Source: JAFGRR01 sp964563855 (lineage in GTDB: Bacteria > Planctomycetota > Phycisphaerae > UBA1845 > Fen-1342). From it: DNA of 64,000 nucleotides. The notes beneath the pieces were generated by a model, which was not told the DNA's origin, made no database searches, and was given only the letters and a program-made list of their open reading frames with translations. How positions within the stretch are numbered: position 1 is the stretch's first letter; each line of letters begins with the position of its first letter. The translations under genes were made by a program, and so were the position numbers. Of the stretch, positions 16,136 through 24,086 are shown piece by piece. The DNA lies in contig CAZLYU010000008.1 of assembly GCA_964563855.1 (NCBI GenBank), positions 1 through 64,000 of the forward strand, in the 5' to 3' direction.

Positions 16136-17176
16136 TTAGTTGCGGTCGACTTCGTTATTGGGAAGCTTACTCCAGGCGCGGTTCGCCGTCCGCCAACTGG
16201 CGCTAAGCTCGTCGGGGTAGTTGTAGGGATGGAAGTTCGGGCCGTTTTCGATCGGCACCTCGCCGCCGAGGGTCTTGCCCGAGCCGCTGTTAAACTTCTC
16301 GACCCACTCGGGGACACGGCCGAAGTAGTCCAGCACGGCCCAGGGTGGGTTGAAGACGGCGCTCTGGCCTTCGTAGGGCTGGTTGACGCGGCGGACCGTG
16401 CTTTCGCCGGGGAGCCATGCGAAGGCTCTCACCGTGTCGACGGTCGAAGTCAACGACTCCTCGATGGAGTCGGGCCGGTCGAAATTGAGCGCTTCGGCGT
16501 GGCCGTCGCGGAAGAGGGCGGCTGCGCTGCGTCGCTGTCCGTGACGCCAAGCGATCATGCTGGCTTGATTGTCGGGCCAATTCCATGGACGACCCTGCGG
16601 GTTCGTCAGGAACGCGGCGTTGAGTGAGCTGAACCAATTCCACCAACCGCTGATCGCGAGCACTTGTCGAGCCGCGTCGGGATGCAGATCGCCCCGGAAG
16701 TTCATGTGCAGCACGGCGTTCAACGCATAGCTGGTGCGCACGCCGAACTGTGGCGCCTGACCGGCGCCGATGGTCTCGACGAACTGCTTCTCGAAGACCT
16801 CGCCGCGGAGCTCCATGACTTCATCGACGCGTTTGTCGGCGGGGCAGATTCCGATCTTGGGGTCGCCAATGAACTCGAGGTCGAAGAGCGTATCCACCCA
16901 CGTGTACATGTATCGAATGGTGCCGGTTGACGAGTTTCCGTCGTCCCAGGTCGGGTAGAAGTCGTTGTATTCGGCCCCGGTGCTCGCCATCGCTGTGCCG
17001 ATGTTGCGTTGGTTTGACAAAGAAACCGCGAGCTTGGCCTGATCGCGGGCGGCGTTGAGGCTGGGAAGCAGGATCGAGATGAGAAGGGCGATAATGGCGA
17101 CGACGACGAGCAGTTCGATGAGGGTGAAGCCGGCGACGGGTTGTCGGCCGCCGCGGCGTTGGGGCGCGCGTAGCAT
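16136..17176 (-). CDS. Prepilin-type N-terminal cleavage/methylation domain protein
   Basis: 346-residue secreted protein with a type IV pseudopilin leader: a short basic stretch, then GFTLIELLVVVAIIALLISI (cleavage expected after Gly16, methylation at Phe17), then a hydrophobic helix to LLPSLNAARDQAK. The remainder is a large beta-rich globular part with NQRNIGTAM, ICPADKR and ALFRDGHAEALNF, the last resembling the H-x-DGH type end motif of Planctomycetota DUF1559-like pseudopilins. AGGAG is five bases before the ATG at 17176, which decides the start; the frame is open to 17284. The function is probably surface or secretion related; there are very many paralogues in such genomes. A TATAAT-type promoter lies about 107 bases upstream. 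Confidence 0.9.
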   Translation of the reverse strand: MLRAPQRRGGRQPVAGFTLIELLVVVAIIALLISILLPSLNAARDQAKLAVSLSNQRNIGTAMASTGAEYNDFYPTWDDGNSSTGTIRYMYTWVDTLFDLEFIGDPKIGICPADKRVDEVMELRGEVFEKQFVETIGAGQAPQFGVRTSYALNAVLHMNFRGDLHPDAARQVLAISGWWNWFSSLNAAFLTNPQGRPWNWPDNQASMIAWRHGQRRSAAALFRDGHAEALNFDRPDSIEESLTSTVDTVRAFAWLPGESTVRRVNQPYEGQSAVFNPPWAVLDYFGRVPEWVEKFNSGSGKTLGGEVPIENGPNFHPYNYPDELSASWRTANRAWSKLPNNEVDRN

Positions 17177-17282
17177 GGGAACTCCTGAGAGCAAGTCGAC
17201 GGGACGACGGTTGCGGGGCGTGGCTGGCATGATTCCTAGCCGATCTGCGTGACTTGGCGGCGATCGCCGTCGCCGTTCGGCC

Positions 17283-17310
17283 ATTATAGGCGACGCGCGG
17301 GTTGCTACAA
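17283..17310 (-). promoter_or_regulatory. Candidate sigma-70-type promoter for the prepilin-like gene
   Basis: On the minus strand TTGTAG (17310-17305) is followed by a 16-base spacer and a perfect TATAAT (17288-17283). Transcription would start near 17276 and give a leader of about 100 bases. Confidence 0.45.
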
Positions 17311-17392
17311 GGCCGAGAGCGCGGGTGCATCGCTAATAACGCGGTTGTGTGATCGTGTGGCCGCGTCGGCGTCTGTAGGGATCGACACCTTC

Positions 17393-17421
17393 TTTACTCC
17401 CGATTGAGCAATCTGTAGAAT
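17393..17421 (+). promoter_or_regulatory. Candidate sigma-70-type promoter for the dockerin-type gene
   Basis: TTTACT (17393-17398), a 17-base spacer and TAGAAT (17416-17421), in a locally A+T-richer stretch. Transcription would start near 17428 with a leader of about 180 bases before the ATG at 17608. Confidence 0.45.
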
Positions 17422-17607
17422 GGCGTGACGAGTCAGACGCACATTTCTTCGTGCAGTCGTGCCGGACGGTGAGTAGGAAGCAGCCCGAGAGTCAGGCGAT
17501 TTCCCTCAGAACGACGCGGCCGGGGTTCACCAGCCGCTTGTTCGACGCCAGCTGTTTCACAGCGTCCGGGGTCCCTTCAATATCGCGTCTTAAGGAGTAG
17601 AGTCCCC

Positions 17608-19785
17608 ATGCAACGCACCCTGCTAACCGGGCTAGGTCTCGTCCTAGCCGCCCAACTCGCCGTCGCGCAACCTGTGATTGACGGCTCCGCTCGCGACCCC
17701 CTATATGGCCCCGCCCTCGTCGAACAAGACACCAACACTCAGTTCGGCGACTCAACGCTCGGTCGCGTTGGAACGGCCGGCGGCTCGGAACTCGACGCCG
17801 TGTATGGCACGATTTACGACGGGCATCTCTATTTGGTCTTTTCCGGCAACCTCGAATCCAACGGCAATAATCTCGAGATCTTCATCGACTCGGTCGCCGG
17901 CGGCCAGAATCGCCTGCTCTCCACGAACCCGGCCAGCGGCCTGACCCGCATGTCGGATGATCCCAACGACGACGTCGAGAGCGGATTGACGTTCTCGGCG
18001 GGCTTTGAGGCTGACTACTGGGTGGCGGTCAACGTGTTCGGCGAGCCGACTGAGGCATTCGTCGACTACGCCCGGCTGTCGTCTGATCTGGACCCGGGCG
18101 AGTTTTTCTACGTCGGCCAGACGTTCCTCGACTGCGGCGCCAACGGCGGCGTGTTGACGATGGGCGACACGGGCGCCCCGGATATCCGTGTAAACGTCGA
18201 TAACCGGAACGTGCTCGGCGTCGTCGGCGGCCCCGAGCCGACCGCGCTTTCCGACGAAGTGCTCACGGGTGTTGAGGTGTGCATTCCGTTGTCGGCGATC
18301 GGCAGCCCGACTGGTGCGATCGCCATTACGGCGTTCATCAACAGCGGTTCGCACGACTTTGCGTCGAACCAGTTTTTGGGCGGCCTGTTTGGCAGCGAGA
18401 ATCTGGGTGAGCCGCGCGACATCGATCTGAACGCCCTGTTCCAGCTTCCGGTGGTTGTGACGGCGAAGACGCCGGTGGGCGCCTGCTGCTTCGTCGACAG
18501 CTGCGACATTCTCACCGAGGCGACCTGCATCGGCTCCGGCGGCGTGTATCAGGGCGATAACACGACCTGCTTGAACGCTCCCTGCGACGAGGCGCCGACG
18601 GGCTCGTGCTGCGTTTATGACGCGACGCCGGGCGGCGAGTGCTTCGTTTCGACCGAGGCGGGCTGCACGGCCGAAGGCGGCGTGTGGACGCTGGGCGGCG
18701 ACTGCTTCAACTGCCCGTGCGAAGGTCCCCCGACGGGCGCCTGCTGCCTGCCGGACGGCACGTGCGACCTTACGACCGAAGCGGGCTGCATCGCGGAAGG
18801 CGGCAGCTACGCCGGCGACTTCACGAACTGCGATAGCAACCCGTGCGACGCGGGCGCGTGCTGCGTTGATGGCGCCTGCTCGGAAACGCTGCGTTTCGAG
18901 TGCGATGCGCTGGGCGGGCGTTTGCTGTTCGGTCAGGACTGCACGGGCGAGCCCTGTGCGTTCACGATCACCACGCCGCACCTGGCGGGCACGTTTGAAG
19001 ATCCGCCGTTCCAGCCGACGACGCTGCCGATGATGATGGTGGCGCCGAACATTTGGGAGCTTGAGATTCAGGCGGACCCGAACTCGCGTCACGAGTTCAA
19101 GGTCACCAACGGTCTGGACTGGGCGGATCCGAATCACGTCAATCTGCCGGGCAGCAACGCGTGGGTCTACGCGGATCCGAACGGCCTGATTGTGATTACG
19201 TACGACGCGAATCCGCAGAACGACGGCTGGGTTCCGACGCGGGACCGCCTGTATGTGAACACGGATCTGGGCGACTTTGTCGCGGTCGGCAACTGGCAGA
19301 GTGAGGCCGGCGAGCCGAGTGGCGACTGGGTGAACGACAGCACAGTCACCGCGATGACGCCGACCGGCGACCCGGGCATCTACTCGTATGCCGGCGGTCC
19401 GATTCCGGCGGGTACGTATCAGTGGAAGGCTGTGCGTTCGGGCATCTGGGAAGACGGCATCACGGGCGAGAGCCGCAGCAATTTCGCGGAGATCGACTTT
19501 ACAGTTGAAGAGGGCGACACCTTTGAGATGTTCGCTGACTCGCTCCTCGGTCGCCTTCGCATCGAGATCACGCCGACGACGCCGACGTGCTTGTGCGGCG
19601 ATGTGAACAATGACGGTGCGGTGAACGCGGGCGATATCGACTGCTTCGTGCAGGCGGTCGTTAGCGGGACGCCGTGCGACGCTGACTGCTCGCTCGAGGC
19701 GGCGGATACGAACGCGGACGGCGTGGTGAACGCCGGCGATATCGATTCGTTCGTTGACGCGGTCGTGAGCGGCGCCTGCTTGTAG
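17608..19785 (+). CDS. Large secreted protein with four GACC cysteine repeats and a dockerin-like C-terminus
   Basis: 725 residues. A signal peptide (1-20) is followed by a domain of about 260 residues (FSGNLESNGNNLEIFIDS, SGSHDFASNQFLGGLFGSENL) that is paralogous to the whole mature part of the next gene. Then come four Cys-rich repeats beginning with GACC or GSCC near residues 290, 331, 376 and 414, each with a C-x-T-E-x-x-C core and a terminal PC. A beta-rich region (about 455-655) resembles starch-binding/E-set folds. The C-terminus has two EF-hand-like dockerin units, GDVNNDGAVNAGDIDCF and ADTNADGVVNAGDIDSF, expected to bind Ca. It is probably displayed or assembled outside the cell. AAGGAG precedes the ATG; a strong terminator follows. 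Confidence 0.88.
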   Translation: MQRTLLTGLGLVLAAQLAVAQPVIDGSARDPLYGPALVEQDTNTQFGDSTLGRVGTAGGSELDAVYGTIYDGHLYLVFSGNLESNGNNLEIFIDSVAGGQNRLLSTNPASGLTRMSDDPNDDVESGLTFSAGFEADYWVAVNVFGEPTEAFVDYARLSSDLDPGEFFYVGQTFLDCGANGGVLTMGDTGAPDIRVNVDNRNVLGVVGGPEPTALSDEVLTGVEVCIPLSAIGSPTGAIAITAFINSGSHDFASNQFLGGLFGSENLGEPRDIDLNALFQLPVVVTAKTPVGACCFVDSCDILTEATCIGSGGVYQGDNTTCLNAPCDEAPTGSCCVYDATPGGECFVSTEAGCTAEGGVWTLGGDCFNCPCEGPPTGACCLPDGTCDLTTEAGCIAEGGSYAGDFTNCDSNPCDAGACCVDGACSETLRFECDALGGRLLFGQDCTGEPCAFTITTPHLAGTFEDPPFQPTTLPMMMVAPNIWELEIQADPNSRHEFKVTNGLDWADPNHVNLPGSNAWVYADPNGLIVITYDANPQNDGWVPTRDRLYVNTDLGDFVAVGNWQSEAGEPSGDWVNDSTVTAMTPTGDPGIYSYAGGPIPAGTYQWKAVRSGIWEDGITGESRSNFAEIDFTVEEGDTFEMFADSLLGRLRIEITPTTPTCLCGDVNNDGAVNAGDIDCFVQAVVSGTPCDADCSLEAADTNADGVVNAGDIDSFVDAVVSGACL

Positions 19786-19801
19786 ATTTGGGTACCACCA
19801 G

Positions 19802-19834
19802 CGGGACGCCGGATGGGGCGTCCCGTTGGTTTTT
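19802..19834 (+). terminator. Intrinsic terminator after the dockerin-type gene
   Basis: CGGGACGCC (19802-19810) pairs perfectly with GGCGTCCCG (19817-19825) around GGATGG, followed by TTGGTTTTT. Confidence 0.85.
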
Positions 19835-19889
19835 CTCGTTTGTTCGCTCATATGGGTGAGCGACACATCACCTTCGGAGGAGAGTCACC

Positions 19890-20771
19890 ATGAAGCTTGC
19901 GATGAACCTAGTGTGCGTGGGTGTGCTGGCAACCAGCGCCCTCGCGGCCACGATCGATGGCACGGTCGACGGCGCGTACGGCGCCGCGCTGGCCGTGCAG
20001 GACACGCCGACCGGATTCGGCGACAACAACGACCCCGACGTGCGTCTGGCCAACGGCTCGGAGCTCAACGCCGCCTTTGCGACGATTTCGGGCGGCAACC
20101 TCAACGTGCTGCTGACCGGGAATCTCGAGTCGAACTTCAACAAGCTCGAGATCTTCATCGACTCGAAAGCCGGCGGTCAGAATCAGCTCCGCGGCGACAA
20201 CCCCGACGTTGACTTCAACGGCCTGAATCGCATGGGCGACGACGGCTCGGGCAACGGCCTGAAGTTCGATATGGGCTTCGAGCCGGACTACTACGTCACC
20301 GCCACCGGCGGCAACAATCCGTACGAGCTGTTCGCCAGCGGCGCTGAGCTGCTCACTGCGGGCGGCGGCGCCGGCGACTTCTTCGGTGGGAGCGACGGCA
20401 GCGGCGCCATGCTCACCGGCGGCAACAACTTCCTCGGTCTGATGATCGCGATCGACAACAGCAACGTCCTCGGCGTTACTGGCGCCGACGCGGCGGGCGC
20501 GGCGGCGGTCACGACGGGTATCGAGTTCTCGATTCCGCTCGCGAACCTCGACTACAGCGGCGGTGAGATCAAGATCGCGGCCATGATCAACGGCGGCGGT
20601 CACGACTTCCTGTCGAACCAGGTGCTCGGCGGCATCGGCGGCGCCGCGAACCTCGGCGAGCCGCGCGCGGTCGACTTCAGCCAGATCGATGGCGATCAGT
20701 TCTTCGTCATCCCTGAGCCGGCGTCGATCCTGATGCTCGCACTGGCGGCCGGCCTGATCCGTCGCCGCTAA
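19890..20771 (+). CDS. PEP-CTERM sorting-domain protein, paralogue of the preceding gene's N-terminal domain
   Basis: 293 residues. A signal peptide (MKLAMNLVCVGVLATSALAA) is followed by a globular part nearly collinear with residues 20-275 of the preceding protein: TGNLESNFNKLEIFIDSKAG, NQLRGDNP, GLNRMGDDGSGNGLKFDMGFEPDYYV, a late GGGHDFLSNQVLGG and NLGEPRAVD. The C-terminus is a PEP-CTERM tripartite signal: VIPEP, a hydrophobic helix ASILMLALAAGLI and RRR, the substrate of exosortase-type processing. The mature protein should be released to or held in the extracellular matrix or envelope. No exosortase gene is in the window. GGAGG is nine bases before the ATG; own terminators lie before and after, so it is monocistronic. 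Confidence 0.9.
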   Translation: MKLAMNLVCVGVLATSALAATIDGTVDGAYGAALAVQDTPTGFGDNNDPDVRLANGSELNAAFATISGGNLNVLLTGNLESNFNKLEIFIDSKAGGQNQLRGDNPDVDFNGLNRMGDDGSGNGLKFDMGFEPDYYVTATGGNNPYELFASGAELLTAGGGAGDFFGGSDGSGAMLTGGNNFLGLMIAIDNSNVLGVTGADAAGAAAVTTGIEFSIPLANLDYSGGEIKIAAMINGGGHDFLSNQVLGGIGGAANLGEPRAVDFSQIDGDQFFVIPEPASILMLALAAGLIRRR

Positions 20772-20800
20772 TCACGCGCGGTTGAACGTTTTGCGACAGC

Positions 20801-20839
20801 GCGGACGAACGCTCAAACGAGCTTCGTCCGCGTTTCTTT
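20801..20839 (+). terminator. Intrinsic terminator after the PEP-CTERM gene
   Basis: GCGGACGAA (20801-20809) pairs with TTCGTCCGC (20823-20831), with an inner GCTC/GAGC stem and AAAC loop, followed by GTTTCTTTG. Confidence 0.8.
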
Positions 20840-20966
20840 GCAACGTCAACGAGATCTCCGAACTCGACACCGTGTGCCGATGTAAACTCGTAAAGCAATT
20901 GATGGCGGACACTCGCTCTCGGCCGCCGATGTGACGAAGCGTTACCGGACACAGCGTGGTGGTGAT

Positions 20967-22292
20967 ATGAAGTCGATGTGTGCCTGTCTGATCGTCCTGT
21001 CGTCTGGCGTGGCCTGGTCATCGGTTGCGACGCCGTTCAGTCCGCATATGCATGATGCTCAGCGGCATGCGGAAGCGGCCGTTCACCCCGGACATCATCG
21101 CGGGCCGCTGGCTGACAAGTCTGTAGCCGCTTCGGGGCCGACGAGCGTCCCGTGCCAGACCATCTTCGGTTATCTGCCCTATTGGGAGGATCCGACCCCG
21201 CTGCGTTGGGATCTGCTGACGCACTTGGCGTGCTTTTCGGTCGAGGTCAACGAGACCGGCGCCGTCACCAATCGCCGCGGCTGGCCGTGGACCAGCACGA
21301 TCAACATGGCGAAGGCCAACGGCGTGAAGGTGATCCTGGTGGTCGCGCTGTTCGATGGCCCGAAGATCGAGACACTCATCACGACCCCGTCGTATAAGCA
21401 GCGCTTCTTCCAGAACATGCGCGATCTGATGTTGGAGGGCGACGCGGACGGCCTGAACGTCGACTTCGAAAGCGGGACGACGTGGCAGCAGCACTTTCCC
21501 GCGTTTCTGACCGAGTTGAACGCGTATCTCGAGCAGTACATTCCGGACGTTGAGTTGACGGTCGCCGCGCCGCCGGTGAATTGGGGGAATCACTGGGACC
21601 TTGCTGCGGTCGCGGATGCGTGCGACGGCATCTTCATCATGGGGTATGCGTTCGCGGGCGGCTGGAGCAGCAGCACGGGGGCGAACGCGCCGCTCACGGG
21701 CGGTTCGATCAACATGACCAACACGGTCGACGTGCAATACGCGGGCGTGCCGCGTGACAAGCTGATTCTCGGCGTGCCGTACTATGGTCACCATTGGCGT
21801 ACGGGTAGCGACAGCGCGAACGCGTGGGTCGCGTCGTTTGTCAGCTCGACGCGTTTCTTCAACGATCAGCCGAACAGCGGGTTTTATGGTCGTCTGTGGG
21901 ACAGCGCGTCGCAGACGCCATGGTATCGCTGGTTTTCGAACGGTCAGTGGAACCAGGTGTGGTATGACGACGCCGAGAGCCTGGCGTTGAAGTATCAGTT
22001 GGCGGTCGATCGCGGATTGAGCGGCGTGGGCATGTGGGCGCTGGGATACGACGAGGGTCGCGACGAGCTGTGGGACGTGCTGGACAGCATGTTTGGCGGC
22101 TGCGGGCAGTTGCTCGACTTCAATGACGATCGTCTGGTGAATTTTGACGACGTGCGGATCATGGAGTTCTGCATGGCGGGTCCGGATGCGAACTTCGTGC
22201 CGGGCAACATGTGCCTGCGGCCGGATCTGGACGACGATTTCGATGTGGATCTGCGCGATGTGAGTGAAACGCAGCGGGGTTGGGGCGACTGA
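20967..22292 (+). CDS. Secreted GH18 chitinase-like protein with dockerin-like C-terminus
   Basis: 441 residues. A hydrophobic signal (CACLIVLSSGVAWSSVA) is followed by a GH18 barrel beginning TIFGYLPYWEDPTPLRWDLL, as in YaaH/YdhD-type and chitinase-D-type proteins. The catalytic strand reads DGLNVDFES with Asp161 and acid/base Glu168; the middle Asp of the DxxDxDxE motif is Asn, as in many non-chitinase GH18 members that act on peptidoglycan or other GlcNAc polymers. GVPRDKLILGVPYYGHHW and GVGMWALGYD complete the fold. The C-terminus (about 380-441) has two dockerin/EF-hand-like loops, FNDDRLVNFDDVRIME and DLDDDFDVDLRDV. ATG at 20967 gives the signal peptide; a start 36 bases upstream does not. 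Substrate unproven. Confidence 0.88.
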   Translation: MKSMCACLIVLSSGVAWSSVATPFSPHMHDAQRHAEAAVHPGHHRGPLADKSVAASGPTSVPCQTIFGYLPYWEDPTPLRWDLLTHLACFSVEVNETGAVTNRRGWPWTSTINMAKANGVKVILVVALFDGPKIETLITTPSYKQRFFQNMRDLMLEGDADGLNVDFESGTTWQQHFPAFLTELNAYLEQYIPDVELTVAAPPVNWGNHWDLAAVADACDGIFIMGYAFAGGWSSSTGANAPLTGGSINMTNTVDVQYAGVPRDKLILGVPYYGHHWRTGSDSANAWVASFVSSTRFFNDQPNSGFYGRLWDSASQTPWYRWFSNGQWNQVWYDDAESLALKYQLAVDRGLSGVGMWALGYDEGRDELWDVLDSMFGGCGQLLDFNDDRLVNFDDVRIMEFCMAGPDANFVPGNMCLRPDLDDDFDVDLRDVSETQRGWGD

Positions 22293-22312
22293 TCGGGGAG
22301 CCGCGTTCCGGC

Positions 22313-23275
22313 TCAGATCGAGTCGCGGGAGAGGTCAAGGATCTGTGTCCAGAAGAACCAGGCGGCGGGTGCGGCGAGCAGGGGTGAATCAAAGACATCC
22401 AGCACGCCGCCCAGCCCGGACAGCATGGCGCCCGACTCTTCGACCCGGGCGTCGCGTTTGATCAGTGAGGCGGCGAGGTCTCCGGCGACTGCGAACACGC
22501 CCATCATCAAACCCAACATGACGAAGCACCAGGGCTTGGCGAGGACGCCTTCGCTCGGTAGCGGGATTGCGCCGTAGGCGTCGAGGAGGTATCCGGCGCC
22601 GATTGCGGTGAGGACTGCCAGAGTGAGCCCGCCGGCGGCGCCCTCCCAGGTTTTGCGCGGGCTGAGCCAGGGGATGAGCTTGTGTTTTCCGATGGCCATG
22701 CCGGTGAGCAGGGCGCCCGTGTCGGTGATTTTGACGAGGAACATGGAGAACAGCACGACCCATACGCCGGTTTCGGCTCCGACCTCCATGCGTAGCTTGG
22801 TGAGGAAGCCCGCGAGACCGCTGGCGTAGAAGAGAATGAACAGGGTGCTCGCCAGATTGTTCATCGCCTGCTCGGTGTGATGGATCGCGGCCTGGCAGAG
22901 GAAGGCGGCGCCGAGCGCGCAGGAGAGCCAAAACATGCCCCAGCCTTGCTGATGCAGGCCGAGCACCGGGTCGGTGTGATACGCGAGGAAGGGGCCGAGC
23001 ACCAGTCCGGCGCCGAAGCATTGCACGAGCGAGGAAAACGGCTTGTGTCCGCGACTGCGCGCGAACCGCACTAGCTCGCGCGTGGTGAGCGCCGATAGCG
23101 CGAGCGTGATGATTGAGAAAAGGGCGCCCTGCGTGAGCCACAAACCAACGTTCAATCGCGTTCCGGGAATCAGCCATTGCGGCGGGGTGACGCCCCAGAG
23201 CGACGCATCGACGAGCAGCAGTGCGATCAGGACCACCGCGAGCGGCACACCAACCAGCAGCCGTCGTGACAGCAA
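22313..23275 (-). CDS. cdsA: Phosphatidate cytidylyltransferase
   Basis: Makes CDP-diacylglycerol from phosphatidate and CTP, the branch point of phospholipid synthesis. The 320-residue inner membrane protein has about eight hydrophobic segments. It has the CDS signature late in the sequence: SPRKTWEGAAGG, then GDLAASLIKRDARVEESG and LPGHGGxxDRxDS-like SGLGGVLDVFDSPLLAAP, in which the usual D-R is V-F-D. The start is TTG at 23275 with GGAG eight bases upstream; uppS ends 18 bases before it. The pair uppS-cdsA is a widely conserved order. It is the last gene of the minus-strand run that starts at purL and converges with the GH18 gene. Confidence 0.95.
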   Translation of the reverse strand: MLSRRLLVGVPLAVVLIALLLVDASLWGVTPPQWLIPGTRLNVGLWLTQGALFSIITLALSALTTRELVRFARSRGHKPFSSLVQCFGAGLVLGPFLAYHTDPVLGLHQQGWGMFWLSCALGAAFLCQAAIHHTEQAMNNLASTLFILFYASGLAGFLTKLRMEVGAETGVWVVLFSMFLVKITDTGALLTGMAIGKHKLIPWLSPRKTWEGAAGGLTLAVLTAIGAGYLLDAYGAIPLPSEGVLAKPWCFVMLGLMMGVFAVAGDLAASLIKRDARVEESGAMLSGLGGVLDVFDSPLLAAPAAWFFWTQILDLSRDSI

Positions 23276-23293
23276 GCGCGGGCTCCGAGGGGT

Positions 23294-24082
23294 CTAAAGC
23301 TGTTGTGGGGTTCTTGCGGCGTCGCTGGGCGGCAGCACCGCGCCGTAGCGGCGCTCGCGGGAGGCATACGCGCGAATCGCCTCGTCGAGCTGGGGTGGGC
23401 GGAAGTCGGGCCAGAGCACCGAGGTCGCATAGAACTCGGCGTAGCTGACCTGCCAGAGCAGGAAGTTGCTCAGGCGCATCTCGCCGGCGGTGCGAATCAC
23501 CAGGTCGGGATCGGGCAGGTCGGCGGTGTAGAGCGTGCGGCTGACCAGATCAATGTCGATGTCTTCGGGTTGCAGATCGCCGGACTGCGCCTGTCGAACG
23601 AGCGTGCGGATGGCGTCGACGATCTCGTCGCGTGAGCCGTAGTTGAGCGCGAGCGTCAGGGTGACGCGGCTGTTGGGGGCTGTGATGCGGGCGGTCTCGT
23701 CGAGTTCGCGCAAGACCGCGTCGGGCAGATTGTCGCGCCGTCCGATCTGATTGAGCCGCACGCCGTTTTGCATGAGCTCGCCGCGCTCCTGCGCGAGGTG
23801 GTAGGCGCAGAGGGTCATGAGCGCGTTGACTTCGTATTCGGGGCGTTTCCAGTTTTCGGAGCTGAAGCTGTAGAGCGTGAGGTAGCGGACGCCGATCGCG
23901 GCGCAGTGCCGCAGCGCGGCGCGGACGCTTTCGACGCCGGCGCGATGGCCTTCTTCGCGTGGCAAGCCGCGTCCGCGGGCCCAGCGACCGTTGCCGTCCA
24001 TGATGATGGCGACGTGTCGCGGCAATGCTTCGGGGTGCAGACCGAGTTCGTCGCGTGCGGCTTGGTGACGATCGGAGGACAT
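23294..24082 (-). CDS. uppS: Undecaprenyl diphosphate synthase (cis-prenyltransferase)
   Basis: Extends farnesyl diphosphate with eight IPP units in cis to undecaprenyl diphosphate, the lipid carrier for peptidoglycan and O-antigen. The 262-residue protein has all family motifs: HVAIIMDGNGRWARGRG with catalytic Asp29, GHRAGVESVR, LYSFSSENWKRP, LALNYGSRDEIVDA, and DLVIRTAGEMRLSNFLLWQ, where the usual RTSGE is RTAGE. ATG at 24082 is chosen, with AGGA eight bases upstream; a GTG one codon earlier is possible. purA ends four bases before. Its substrate is made by the isoprenoid operon at 1-3.8 kb. Confidence 0.97.
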   Translation of the reverse strand: MSSDRHQAARDELGLHPEALPRHVAIIMDGNGRWARGRGLPREEGHRAGVESVRAALRHCAAIGVRYLTLYSFSSENWKRPEYEVNALMTLCAYHLAQERGELMQNGVRLNQIGRRDNLPDAVLRELDETARITAPNSRVTLTLALNYGSRDEIVDAIRTLVRQAQSGDLQPEDIDIDLVSRTLYTADLPDPDLVIRTAGEMRLSNFLLWQVSYAEFYATSVLWPDFRPPQLDEAIRAYASRERRYGAVLPPSDAARTPQQL

Positions 24083-24086
24083 CACG

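Larger units (their letters stand above)
17177..17607. other. 431-base divergent control region of the prepilin-like and dockerin-type genes
   Basis: No gene seen. It holds two candidate vegetative promoters pointing outward (minus at 17283-17310, plus at 17393-17421) and therefore two long leaders, about 100 and 180 bases. The plus leader contains a short hairpin GCAC/GTGC near 17442-17457 and a segment GTAGGAAGCAGCCCGAGAG that faintly recalls the SRP RNA core but does not fold like it. AAGGAG precedes the ATG at 17608. Confidence 0.5.

Noticed and set aside
16136..16300. P-loop-like GSGKT near the C-terminus of the prepilin-like protein
   Set aside because: No surrounding ATPase motifs; position in a secreted protein makes nucleotide binding implausible.
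17440..17500. SRP-RNA-like motif (CCGGA followed by GGAAGCAGC)
   Set aside because: Nine extra bases separate the two parts, there is no GNRA loop and the flanks do not pair, so it does not fold as an SRP domain IV hairpin.
17752..19866. 704-codon frame antisense to the dockerin-type gene
   Set aside because: Arg/Ala/Val-rich shadow without motifs or ribosome site; the plus strand has signal peptide, repeats, dockerin and terminator.
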